Below, one piece after another: positions 1 to 6,014 of a stretch of DNA of 35,684 nucleotides. The position numbers were made by a program, and so were the translations under genes. This DNA is from DAOTWY01 sp003696565 (lineage in GTDB: Bacteria > Chloroflexota > Anaerolineae > Aggregatilineales > Phototrophicaceae). Under the pieces are notes generated by a model. The model saw nothing but the letters and a program-made list of their open reading frames with translations, did not search any database and was not told the DNA's origin. Every line of letters begins with the position of its first letter. Position 1 is the stretch's first letter. Where the stretch lies: positions 1-35,684 of the forward strand of contig DAOTWY010000004.1 in assembly GCA_034435635.1 (NCBI GenBank), given 5' to 3'.

Positions 1-470
1 CTCAATCGGCAGATTTTCTGTTCGAACTGATGGTAGCGGCGGTGTTCGTCGTGGTATCGATGGGTTTCAATGCCTCAATCGGCAGATTTTCTGTTCGAAC
101 AGATTATTTTGATTATCAACCGCCTAACGGGTCATCTAGTTTCAATGCCTCAATCGGCAGATTTTCTGTTCGAACATTAATTTCTCAAGAGGAAATGATT
201 ATTCCAAAAGTGTTTCAATGCCTCAATCGGCAGATTTTCTGTTCGAACTATTTTGCGTGATGCGCTGTAACTGGCGTGGGTCAGTTTCAATGCCTCAATC
301 GGCAGATTTTCTGTTCGAACCACCTAGAATATTTTAGGTAATTATTCAAATTGTCTATGTTTCAATGCCTCAATCGGCAGATTTTCTGTTCGAACTTAAC
401 CGCGCTGCCTCGCCGCGGCGTAACCCGCTAGCAGTTTCAATGCCTCAATCGGCAGATTTTCTGTTCGAAC
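1..470 (-). CRISPR. CRISPR array, leader-proximal end, cut by window start
   Basis: Seven copies of a 37-base repeat: a 27-base remnant at 1-27, then 64-100, 139-175, 212-248, 284-320, 359-395 and 434-470. The six full copies look identical. Six unique spacers of 35-38 bases lie between them. On the plus strand the repeat starts GTTTCAATGCC and ends GTTCGAAC, so on the minus strand it ends ATTGAAAC, the usual 8-base crRNA 5' handle of many type I and III systems. That, and a promoter just right of the last repeat, indicate leftward transcription, with 470 the leader-proximal end. Inside the repeat are two 4-bp inverted repeats (TGCC/GGCA and CAGA/TCTG) and the palindrome GTTCGAAC. The array continues beyond position 1. 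No cas gene is visible, so the subtype cannot be assigned. Confidence 0.97.
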
Positions 471-477
471 CCCTCAA

Positions 478-506
478 ATCATAGCATAATTAACGAAATT
501 TGGCAA
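478..506 (-). promoter_or_regulatory. Promoter of the CRISPR array
   Basis: Read on the minus strand there is a -35 TTGCCA (501-506), a 17-base spacer and a -10 TATGAT (478-483). The expected start point falls at about 471, the base next to the first repeat. The flanking AT-rich sequence up to about 590 would be the leader. The position relative to the array makes this more convincing than the box scores alone. Confidence 0.65.
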
Positions 507-596
507 GAAATTGGTGCATTTCAAAAATTTTTATCTGTTTAGGATCACTTGGCTTAATACTTTAACAATAAAAACAAGCCTATTCAGTAAAAATCT

Positions 597-640
597 TGCG
601 AGAGGCTACGCGGGGAAGCCCAGGTGCTTCGCCTCTCGCA
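597..640. repeat. 10-bp perfect inverted repeat with GC-rich loop
   Basis: TGCGAGAGGC at 597-606 pairs perfectly with GCCTCTCGCA at 631-640 around a 24-base GC-rich loop. There is no T-run on either side, so it is not a typical intrinsic terminator. It sits in a gene-free stretch behind the CRISPR leader. The GC-rich palindromic look resembles dispersed extragenic elements, but only one copy is present here. The rest of 507-829 holds nothing I can support as a gene; the reading frame through it crosses the hairpin and has no family resemblance. Confidence 0.6.
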
Positions 641-829
641 TTGAAGATGAGTCGAATCCCCTTTCCCCCAATAAAACCGCCTTAAACACTTCATCACACA
701 TCTGCCGCCTCATATGTTTGTGTTGGTCGCTCTAACCGATGAGGGTCTTCTATGGCGGTGTGATGGCGCAAATCCAACCCCTAGCGTACGGGGTTGATCC
801 CCAAGCCGAAGCGCATCATTTTTAATCAA

Positions 830-859
830 TTGACACTTAGATCAATCATATGTTACACT
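830..859 (+). promoter_or_regulatory. Strong sigma-70 type promoter of the leader/APH-kinase transcript
   Basis: Perfect -35 TTGACA at 830-835, 18-base spacer, -10 TACACT at 854-859. Transcription would start near 866, about 38 bases before the upstream ORF start codon and about 278 before the kinase gene. Confidence 0.7.
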
Positions 860-903
860 AACCGTGAATGTGTATGATATTTCCTTAAATCAGGAGGCAC
901 TTC

Positions 904-978
904 ATGTTGCAAATCAATGTCATTCAAATGAATTTAACTGGCGGATTTGACTCCATGAATGTGCCTCCTTACCGTTAG
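904..978 (+). CDS. 24-residue leader peptide (upstream ORF)
   Basis: ATG at 904 is preceded by a perfect Shine-Dalgarno AGGAGG (892-897, 6 bases upstream) and the frame closes with TAG at 976-978. The peptide starts MLQINVIQMN and ends MNVPPYR. No known leader peptide is recognised, and no single amino acid is repeated as in classic biosynthetic attenuators. The Val-Pro-Pro codons (961-969) are exactly the reverse complement of the peptide's own Shine-Dalgarno segment AGGAGGCAC (892-900). Ribosome position on this ORF would therefore decide local folding, and a Pro-Pro pair is a known slow-translation site. It probably acts in cis on the downstream kinase gene rather than as a product. The coding call is inferred from the ribosome site and context. 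Confidence 0.6.
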   Translation: MLQINVIQMNLTGGFDSMNVPPYR

Positions 979-1021
979 ACTCTATACTGCTACCAGCAAG
1001 AATACCAGTAGCAACAGTCAC

Positions 1022-1126
1022 GGAGGCGCACAGAGTGTGATGCTTGTGGCTGTTTTGTGATTCTTGGGTGGTCATCAAAATACCTACCCCACAGCCATGA
1101 GCAACCGCCTCGTGGCTGTTTTTTTT
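1022..1126 (+). terminator. Intrinsic terminator/attenuator with competing pairings before the APH-fold kinase
   Basis: Terminator hairpin: ACAGCCATGAG (1091-1101) pairs with CTCGTGGCTGT (1109-1119), 11 bp with one T-G wobble, followed by eight T (1119-1126). It lies about 18 bases before the kinase start, so it must be bypassed for expression from the 830 promoter. Two alternative partners are visible. GAGGCG (1023-1028) matches CGCCTC (1106-1111), which overlaps the terminator loop and 3' arm. TGGCTGT (1047-1053) copies the 3' arm and can pair with the 5' arm ACAGCCA (1091-1097). GGAGGCGCAC (1022-1031) can also pair imperfectly with 961-968 in the upstream ORF. This is the logic of transcription attenuation. 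No known riboswitch or T-box sequence is recognised. Confidence 0.65.
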
Positions 1127-1143
1127 CGGCAGGAGAACGATGA

Positions 1144-2097
1144 ATGACGCACTTTAACAAAATGGATTATGACGAGCAGATCACGCATCTATCAACCTTT
1201 GCAAAACAAGCGGCAACATTTTATGGCTTACAACCTCACCCCGTACTGATCGCGTATACCAATAACGCGGTTTTTCGCATCGGTGGTGTTGCATTGCGGA
1301 TACACCGCCCTGGGCATAAACCGCTCAAATGGATTGAATCTGAGCAAGTTTGGCTGCGTTTTCTTCATTCATGCCATGCGCCCACATTCAATGTCCCCAA
1401 ACCACTTGATGGTATTTATATCGGCGCATTAGCCGGTGTGGATGAAGCAGTATATGCCACGGCTTATCATTGGATTGCCGGGACAACACAGCAAATAGAA
1501 GACCTCACGCCAGACGCGCTTTATCGCATTGGTCAACTGGCAGCACAGCTTCATACCTGTGCAGACCAGTTCACACCACCGGCTAATTTTGAGCGTCCGC
1601 GTTATGACTGGGATGGCTTATTTGGTGAGCAATCCCCTTATCATCCGGGTGAGGCGGGCATGCGACTGTTTACCGATCAGCAGCTTCAAATCATCCAGGA
1701 TGCAACGCAGACCATCCAGCAAGCAATGGCACGCCAAACACACCAGTTTGGGATGATCCACGGCGACTTGATCGCCAAGAACATCCTGTTTGATGGTGAA
1801 GCGATTGGGCTGGTGGATTTTGATGACTGCGCATTTGGTTATTATCTTTATGACCTCACCCCACTGCTGTGGTTAAGCCGGGGAACAGCGCGTTATCTCA
1901 CAATCAAAGAGGCTTTATGGGCGGGGTATACCGCAATCCGCCCCGCGGTAGATGCGACTGATCTGGATACATTTGTAGCGGCGCGTCATATCGCTTCTAT
2001 TCGATGGGTTGCGAGCAATGCAGCACATCCATCTTTACGCGATAAGGCGCAAACGATCATTAACCAACGACTTGATGAGTTATTGATAGGGTTTTAG
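1144..2097 (+). CDS. APH-fold (aminoglycoside phosphotransferase family) kinase
   Basis: A 317-residue cytosolic small-molecule kinase of the aminoglycoside phosphotransferase/choline kinase superfamily. The catalytic loop HGDLIAKNIL is at residues 206-215 (catalytic Asp208, Mg-binding Asn213), and the metal-binding DFD is at 225-227. Length and order fit the family; the N-lobe is weakly conserved. The substrate cannot be read from sequence. Antibiotic kinases, homoserine kinase type II and protein kinase-like stress enzymes (SrkA) all share these motifs. ATG 1144 is chosen for the AGGAG at 1131-1135; an ATG at 1140 is out of frame and stops after five codons. The gene lies behind a long attenuator-like leader with its own upstream ORF, an arrangement known for inducible drug-resistance genes, which makes an antibiotic or toxic metabolite a reasonable but unproven substrate. 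Confidence 0.85.
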   Translation: MTHFNKMDYDEQITHLSTFAKQAATFYGLQPHPVLIAYTNNAVFRIGGVALRIHRPGHKPLKWIESEQVWLRFLHSCHAPTFNVPKPLDGIYIGALAGVDEAVYATAYHWIAGTTQQIEDLTPDALYRIGQLAAQLHTCADQFTPPANFERPRYDWDGLFGEQSPYHPGEAGMRLFTDQQLQIIQDATQTIQQAMARQTHQFGMIHGDLIAKNILFDGEAIGLVDFDDCAFGYYLYDLTPLLWLSRGTARYLTIKEALWAGYTAIRPAVDATDLDTFVAARHIASIRWVASNAAHPSLRDKAQTIINQRLDELLIGF

Positions 2098-2107
2098 TTG
2101 TTTGTGG

Positions 2108-2140
2108 CGGGCTTATCTTACCCCACACCCAACAAGCCCG
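2108..2140 (+). terminator. Possible hairpin after the APH-fold kinase
   Basis: CGGGCTT (2108-2114) and AAGCCCG (2134-2140) form a 7-bp stem with a 19-base loop just after the kinase stop. No T-run follows, so it may be only a weak terminator or processing hairpin. Confidence 0.25.
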
Positions 2141-2170
2141 TATCTAAACAAAAAGGAAAAGATTTTTATC

Positions 2171-2650
2171 ATGAGCGCGAATATTATCTCGATTGCTCAA
2201 TTACAACAGCGTTATAGCGGCAGCTATCAGTTCACAATTACCCAAGAGCCTGATCTTGACTTCCGCAAATATTTAAAGCGTAAGTTATGCGATGTGTTAC
2301 CCCCCGTCTCATTAGCGCATCCAGCAGACGCACACCCATTAGATATTAGCTTGGATGATTTAGAAGGGGATGTTGTGGCGGGTATTTCGGCAGTAACGTA
2401 TCGTGGGACATTATACATTGATATGCTCTGGGTAGATGCCCCACTGCGTCATACTGGTATTGGGCATCGCTTAGTGCAAATGACAGAAGAACACGCGCGT
2501 CAGCGGGGATGCCGTCGCGCACGAATCAGCGTGCCTGGGCATACAGTCGCGTTTTTTGTAGGCACAGGGTATCGTATCAACGGCACCGTGCAACCCGTTG
2601 ATGATCTATCCCATTCCGTCTTTTGGTTAACCAAAGACTTGCTCCGTTAG
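2171..2650 (+). CDS. GNAT-family N-acetyltransferase
   Basis: 159 residues. The C-terminal half is a GNAT (Gcn5-related) acyltransferase core. The acetyl-CoA pyrophosphate-binding loop RHTGIGHRL (motif A, R/QxxGxG/A) follows the strand LYIDMLWV, and the next helix and strand (EHARQRGCRRARISV, then AFFVGTGY) fit motifs A and B. It probably transfers an acetyl group to an amine in the cytosol; the substrate is unknown. I place the start at ATG 2171, behind an AAAGGAAAAG ribosome site. A longer frame from a TTG at 2102 would add 23 residues with no ribosome site and would cover the 2108-2140 hairpin. It lies 73 bases after the APH-fold kinase on the same strand, so the two could be co-transcribed. 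Confidence 0.8.
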   Translation: MSANIISIAQLQQRYSGSYQFTITQEPDLDFRKYLKRKLCDVLPPVSLAHPADAHPLDISLDDLEGDVVAGISAVTYRGTLYIDMLWVDAPLRHTGIGHRLVQMTEEHARQRGCRRARISVPGHTVAFFVGTGYRINGTVQPVDDLSHSVFWLTKDLLR

Positions 2651-2658
2651 CCCCATAC

Positions 2659-2688
2659 ATGTGGGACGGTCATCGCATCGTCCCACAT
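2659..2688. terminator. Perfect 10-bp hairpin between the GNAT and SufE genes
   Basis: ATGTGGGACG (2659-2668) and CGTCCCACAT (2679-2688) form a perfect 10-bp stem with a 10-base loop, starting 8 bases after the acetyltransferase stop. A T-run is missing (ATTAAGC follows), so termination is likely but not certain. Confidence 0.45.
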
Positions 2689-2743
2689 TAAGCATAAATG
2701 TGATACCATAACGCCACTAAAAACTGTGGTTATGGAGCGATTG

Positions 2744-3160
2744 ATGACCCCCAAAGACTATCTTGAAACAATCGCAGAGGACTTAGCGGACCTCACCCGC
2801 GAGGAAAAGTTGCTAACCTTACGTGATTATGGTGAACAGTTACCACCGATGGACGACACACTAAAGACTGAAGAAAATATGGTGCCAGGCTGTGCCTCTG
2901 CAACGTATATTGTATGTCATCATAACCCGGATGGCACATTACACTTTATTGGTGATTCACAGTCATTTATCTCCAAGGGTTATATCTATGTGTTAACCCA
3001 TGCGTTTAATGGCTGTACCCCGCAAGAACTAGCTAATTCGCAAGACTATGTTCAAGCTTTTGCAGAAAAAACCGGAGTCCGGCTGAGTATGATTGCATCC
3101 CGCGCCAATGTGTTTGAGCGCATCTATCACTTTATGCAGATGAAAGCCCTGGCACAGTAA
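2744..3160 (+). CDS. sufE: SufE-like cysteine desulfurase sulfur acceptor
   Basis: 138 residues, the usual SufE size. SufE takes persulfide sulfur from the desulfurase SufS and passes it to the Fe-S scaffold. The family signature is MVPGCASATYI, with the sulfur-accepting cysteine at about residue 50. The leading helix (PKDYLETIAEDLADLTREEK) and the end FMQMKALAQ also fit the family. ATG 2744 is chosen because GGAG sits 6 bases upstream; in-frame GTG 2726 and ATG 2732 have no such site. No sufS, sufB or sufC is adjacent, so the partner desulfurase must be encoded elsewhere. The gene precedes the TIR gene by 48 bases on the same strand; a shared transcript is possible but no functional link is obvious. 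Confidence 0.88.
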   Translation: MTPKDYLETIAEDLADLTREEKLLTLRDYGEQLPPMDDTLKTEENMVPGCASATYIVCHHNPDGTLHFIGDSQSFISKGYIYVLTHAFNGCTPQELANSQDYVQAFAEKTGVRLSMIASRANVFERIYHFMQMKALAQ

Positions 3161-3208
3161 GAAAATTCGTTCTATGATGAGGGTAGAGTACAAAGCGGAG
3201 CAAAATCA

Positions 3209-4621
3209 ATGACTAAAATTTTTATCTCTTATGCGCGGGAAGATGCTCGTGAAATTGCCCTCAAATTGCGGGATGATTTACAAGCTGCTGGGCATACCGT
3301 CTGGCTAGATACATCCGATATTGCAGCAGGCGCAAGCTGGTCGCGTGAAATTGAGCTAGCAATTGAAGATTGCACCATGATCCTTGCCCTGCTGAGTACC
3401 GCCTCTTATGTTTCAGAAATCTGCCGGGCGGAACAACTGCGCGGCTTGCGTAAAAACAAACGTGTGATCCCGATTTTATTGGAGCCAGACGTTGACCGCC
3501 CGCTATACTTAGAAAACCTGAACTATTTTGATTTCTCCAATATGGCATATTACATCGAGCATCTGGCGGATTTATTACACTTTATTGAAACTGGGGAGAT
3601 GCCAACTTCTTTGGTCGATATGGGTGGTGAGATGCGCCCGATTTTCCCTCCCAAAGAGCGTACCGATGTGATGCCCGCGGTGAACATCACCCCAACGGGG
3701 CACAAGCGTGATGCCCGTGCTTTCCGGCGTTATATTGCAGATTTGCGCGCTGAACCCTGGTTGGCTGACCGCTATTGGTGGACATATTATCTATTTTACT
3801 TTGCTGATGTTCATGAAATCGTCAAACTATTGATAGATAACACACTTAAACCTGCCAGGGAGAAGCCAACCCCCAATTCCTGGGATCATCTAGTACGGCT
3901 TTACTTCCGTCCACGGACACCGGATTTATTCCGGCAAGAAGGAATCCGCCCAGAAGATCAGCTGCCAGATAACCACTGCCCGATTCCGGTTTATCTCCTA
4001 TTTGACCTAGAAGCCGTCATCACATTGGCAGAGGCGCGGTTTAGCGAAGCCAGTTTGATGACAACCAAAAAGACCTATAGCTCTGCCTCGTCTTTTCGTG
4101 ATCTCCCCTTTCATTTGATCTATCATGATAAATGGTTAAAACTAGAAGAGCGTGATGAGGTATTAGCCGCCCGCCATGCCCAGGTCATCTTACCGCATGA
4201 GCTGGATTTAACACGATATGTCCGGCATATCTGGTGTCGTTCCACCGCAGAATACGAGACGCTTTATTATCTCTTACCAGAAGAAGCACGCCTCCAATGG
4301 GGAGATAAAATCACCGCCCGCACGGATTATGAACTGTTCAATCGTCGATGGGCATATGTAGAAAAGACGGTACTTTCCGCAGAAGGCGCGTTATTTACAT
4401 TTAATCAACGCCCCGAGTTTAAAAAAGAAGACCTAGGAATATTTGATGTTCGTGCCGAACTTATCATAAAAGACACATTACACCCCATCCACTTAGGTGA
4501 AATGTCAATTGAGCGCGATGTCGCATTAGATTTTTCGACATATGATACCGCTTCCGGTTATACTCTGCGTTTGTATTTAGACAATACGCTAGCGTATGCT
4601 GGGCAGTTGTATGTTCGATAA
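3209..4621 (+). CDS. TIR domain fused to a DarT-like (DUF4433) domain
   Basis: 470 residues. Residues 1-125 are a bacterial TIR domain: FISYAREDA at 5-13, WSREIELAIEDC at 44-55, and SYVSEICRAE at 66-75, where Glu75 fits the catalytic glutamate of NAD-cleaving TIRs. Residues about 190-360 read as the DarT/DUF4433 DNA ADP-ribosyltransferase fold: YLFYFADVHEIVKLL (194-208), HLVRLYFRPRTPDLF (227-241), ARFSEASL (276-283) and RHAQVILPHELDL (322-334). DarT enzymes usually carry a His in the first motif and Glu in the last; here they are Tyr197 and Gln325 (codon CAG at 4181). A beta-rich tail (about 385-470) is unassigned. There is no DarG macrodomain antitoxin nearby. I infer an NADase effector coupled to a DNA-sensing, probably non-catalytic DarT-like domain, in antiphage defence. 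The TIR call is firm; the DarT-like call is made from memory of family motifs. Confidence 0.75.
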   Translation: MTKIFISYAREDAREIALKLRDDLQAAGHTVWLDTSDIAAGASWSREIELAIEDCTMILALLSTASYVSEICRAEQLRGLRKNKRVIPILLEPDVDRPLYLENLNYFDFSNMAYYIEHLADLLHFIETGEMPTSLVDMGGEMRPIFPPKERTDVMPAVNITPTGHKRDARAFRRYIADLRAEPWLADRYWWTYYLFYFADVHEIVKLLIDNTLKPAREKPTPNSWDHLVRLYFRPRTPDLFRQEGIRPEDQLPDNHCPIPVYLLFDLEAVITLAEARFSEASLMTTKKTYSSASSFRDLPFHLIYHDKWLKLEERDEVLAARHAQVILPHELDLTRYVRHIWCRSTAEYETLYYLLPEEARLQWGDKITARTDYELFNRRWAYVEKTVLSAEGALFTFNQRPEFKKEDLGIFDVRAELIIKDTLHPIHLGEMSIERDVALDFSTYDTASGYTLRLYLDNTLAYAGQLYVR

Positions 4622-5213
4622 ATCATTACGCGAGATTAAAGAGCGTGTGTTCACACCCATTGCGCAAACTACAGGTAAGGTCTTGCATCCAACCACGCTT
4701 TCGGTCATTGGGTTGTTGTTTGGTATTGGGGCGGGTTGCGCAGCCTGGGATGAATGTTATGCCCTAGGCTGTTTATTATGGGGCATCAATCGCCTGATAG
4801 ATGGGTTGGATGGCACTGTCGCCAGGCTTCACAATAAGCAGACTGATTTTGGCGGCTATGTGGATATCTTGCTGGATTTTATCGTATATGCCTGGATACC
4901 ATTAGGGTTCGCTTTTGGGGATGGCTCAGCGGATGCACTGCTGGCAACTGCCTGCCTTATCAGCGTGTTTTATGTTAATGCCGCTTCCTGGTCTGTTTTG
5001 GCGGCAATCCTTGAAAAACGCAACGCCGTAAAGACTCCACAGCAAACATCCATTGTTATGCCCCCCGGCATCATCGAAGGCGCAGAAACCGTGATCTTCT
5101 ATATGGCATTCTTCCTCTTCCCACAAAAGTTGATATGGCTATTTGGAATCTTGTCTAGCTTGGTGTTGCTGACTGTACTACAACGGTTAATTTGGGCAAG
5201 GCGCAATTTATGA
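4611..5213 (+). CDS. CDP-alcohol phosphatidyltransferase family membrane protein
   Basis: 200 residues, integral membrane. The full family signature D-x2-D-G-x2-A-R-x8-G-x3-D-x3-D is present without gaps: Asp64, Asp67, Gly68, Ala71, Arg72, Gly81, Asp85, Asp89. Such enzymes join a CDP-activated lipid to an alcohol, releasing CMP; the head group cannot be told from the sequence. About five to six hydrophobic segments follow. ATG 4611 gives the basic, amphipathic N-terminus usual for the family and overlaps the end of the TIR gene by 11 bases; an in-frame ATG at 4596 is possible, and neither has a clear ribosome site. The stop overlaps the next start as ATGA, so the pair is translationally coupled. 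Confidence 0.87.
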   Translation: MFDKSLREIKERVFTPIAQTTGKVLHPTTLSVIGLLFGIGAGCAAWDECYALGCLLWGINRLIDGLDGTVARLHNKQTDFGGYVDILLDFIVYAWIPLGFAFGDGSADALLATACLISVFYVNAASWSVLAAILEKRNAVKTPQQTSIVMPPGIIEGAETVIFYMAFFLFPQKLIWLFGILSSLVLLTVLQRLIWARRNL

Positions 5214-5953
5214 TCTGGCGTGTTCGGTTGTGGGTTCAACAGCGGATTTTTCAGATTATTGCGGTATTCTTTTGGTTAGGCATGATTACCGCTATGTATA
5301 CTTATATTGAAGCAAACAACCTAACCCTGGCACAAGTCATTGAGCAAATGGAAACCACCATGCGAGAGAACTGGTATGGTGTGCTGATCTTTTTATTTGT
5401 GATGATTGTGCTACGCCCGTTCACATTGATTCCGGCGTTGGTTTTGGCGGCATTAGGTGGGCGGGTGTTCGGGCTGTGGTGGGGATTTTTATGGGGGATG
5501 CTCGGTGCGACAATTTCCGCCATTGGTCCCTATTATTTTGGCTGGTTATTCGCCACCCGTGACGTGCCAGAGACCACCTTCACCACACCAGGAGTCCGCC
5601 GGATGATGCACAAAGCTGCGCGTTTTATGTATCGTAATGCATTTGCGTCGCTGCTGGCTCTGCGTTTGATTAACGCCCCATATGATATTGTCAGCTTTGT
5701 AGCAGGTAACCTAAAGTTACCTTTTCGCATTTTTCTTTTAGCGACATTTTTAGGCAACATTTCTAGCATTTACGGCTTTACGGCACTTGGCGCAGCGGTA
5801 GAAGGCGACATCACTGAGCAAAACTTTAGCCTGAATGCCGAACTGGTCTTTTCTTCTGTTGTTGTGTTATTGCTCAGTGCTGGCTTTGCCTGGCTTTTAC
5901 GTCGCCGTCAACGCGCATTAGAACGTGCTGAGCGGGAAAAAATCATGGGCTAG
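5210..5953 (+). CDS. VTT-domain (TVP38/TMEM64, DedA-like) membrane protein
   Basis: 247 residues. An N-terminal membrane helix (about 12-32) is followed by the VTT/SNARE-associated core: RPFTLIPALVLAALGGRVFG, then GATISAIGPYYFGWLFA, then LLALRLINAPYDIVSFVAGNL, with further helices and a basic Arg-rich tail. VTT proteins are proposed lipid scramblases or flippases of the cytoplasmic membrane. The start is ATG 5210, overlapping the phosphatidyltransferase stop in ATGA; a TTG at 5192 would add six residues but lacks support. Coupling with a phospholipid-making enzyme suggests a role in distributing or trafficking its product across the bilayer (inference). Confidence 0.85.
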   Translation: MIWRVRLWVQQRIFQIIAVFFWLGMITAMYTYIEANNLTLAQVIEQMETTMRENWYGVLIFLFVMIVLRPFTLIPALVLAALGGRVFGLWWGFLWGMLGATISAIGPYYFGWLFATRDVPETTFTTPGVRRMMHKAARFMYRNAFASLLALRLINAPYDIVSFVAGNLKLPFRIFLLATFLGNISSIYGFTALGAAVEGDITEQNFSLNAELVFSSVVVLLLSAGFAWLLRRRQRALERAEREKIMG

Positions 5954-5973
5954 CAACGCATCGTTATCATAGT

Positions 5974-5992
5974 TATACTCTGAAACGTTTCA
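5974..5992 (+). promoter_or_regulatory. -10 box and LacI-type operator palindrome before the alpha-amylase
   Basis: TATACT at 5974-5979 is a likely -10 box (no good -35 is seen). Directly downstream, at 5981-5992, is TGAAACGTTTCA, a perfect 12-base palindrome with the central CG typical of LacI-family operators. It covers the expected transcription start, a repressor position. The sugar-degrading gene downstream fits carbohydrate-responsive control. No LacI-family gene is in the window. Confidence 0.55.
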
Positions 5993-6014
5993 AATAAATA
6001 AAGGGTTTACAAAA

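Noticed and set aside
30..260. 76-residue open frame over the CRISPR repeats
   Set aside because: It is built of repeat and spacer sequence; the recurring FNASIGRFSVRT comes from the repeat itself.
640..670. Sequence near 652 resembling a tRNA T-arm (GTCGAATCCC)
   Set aside because: No matching acceptor stem, D-arm or anticodon arm could be built around it; no tRNA gene is supported.
511..735. 74-residue open frame behind the CRISPR leader
   Set aside because: It has no ribosome site or family resemblance and runs through the 597-640 hairpin.
738..824. 28-codon frame starting MRVFYGG
   Set aside because: No ribosome site; it lies under the shared 779-801 motif and directly before the leader promoter.
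1060..1090. GGGTGG segment resembling part of a T-box
   Set aside because: The T-box core with its ACCGCG pairing partner is missing, and there is no specifier loop.
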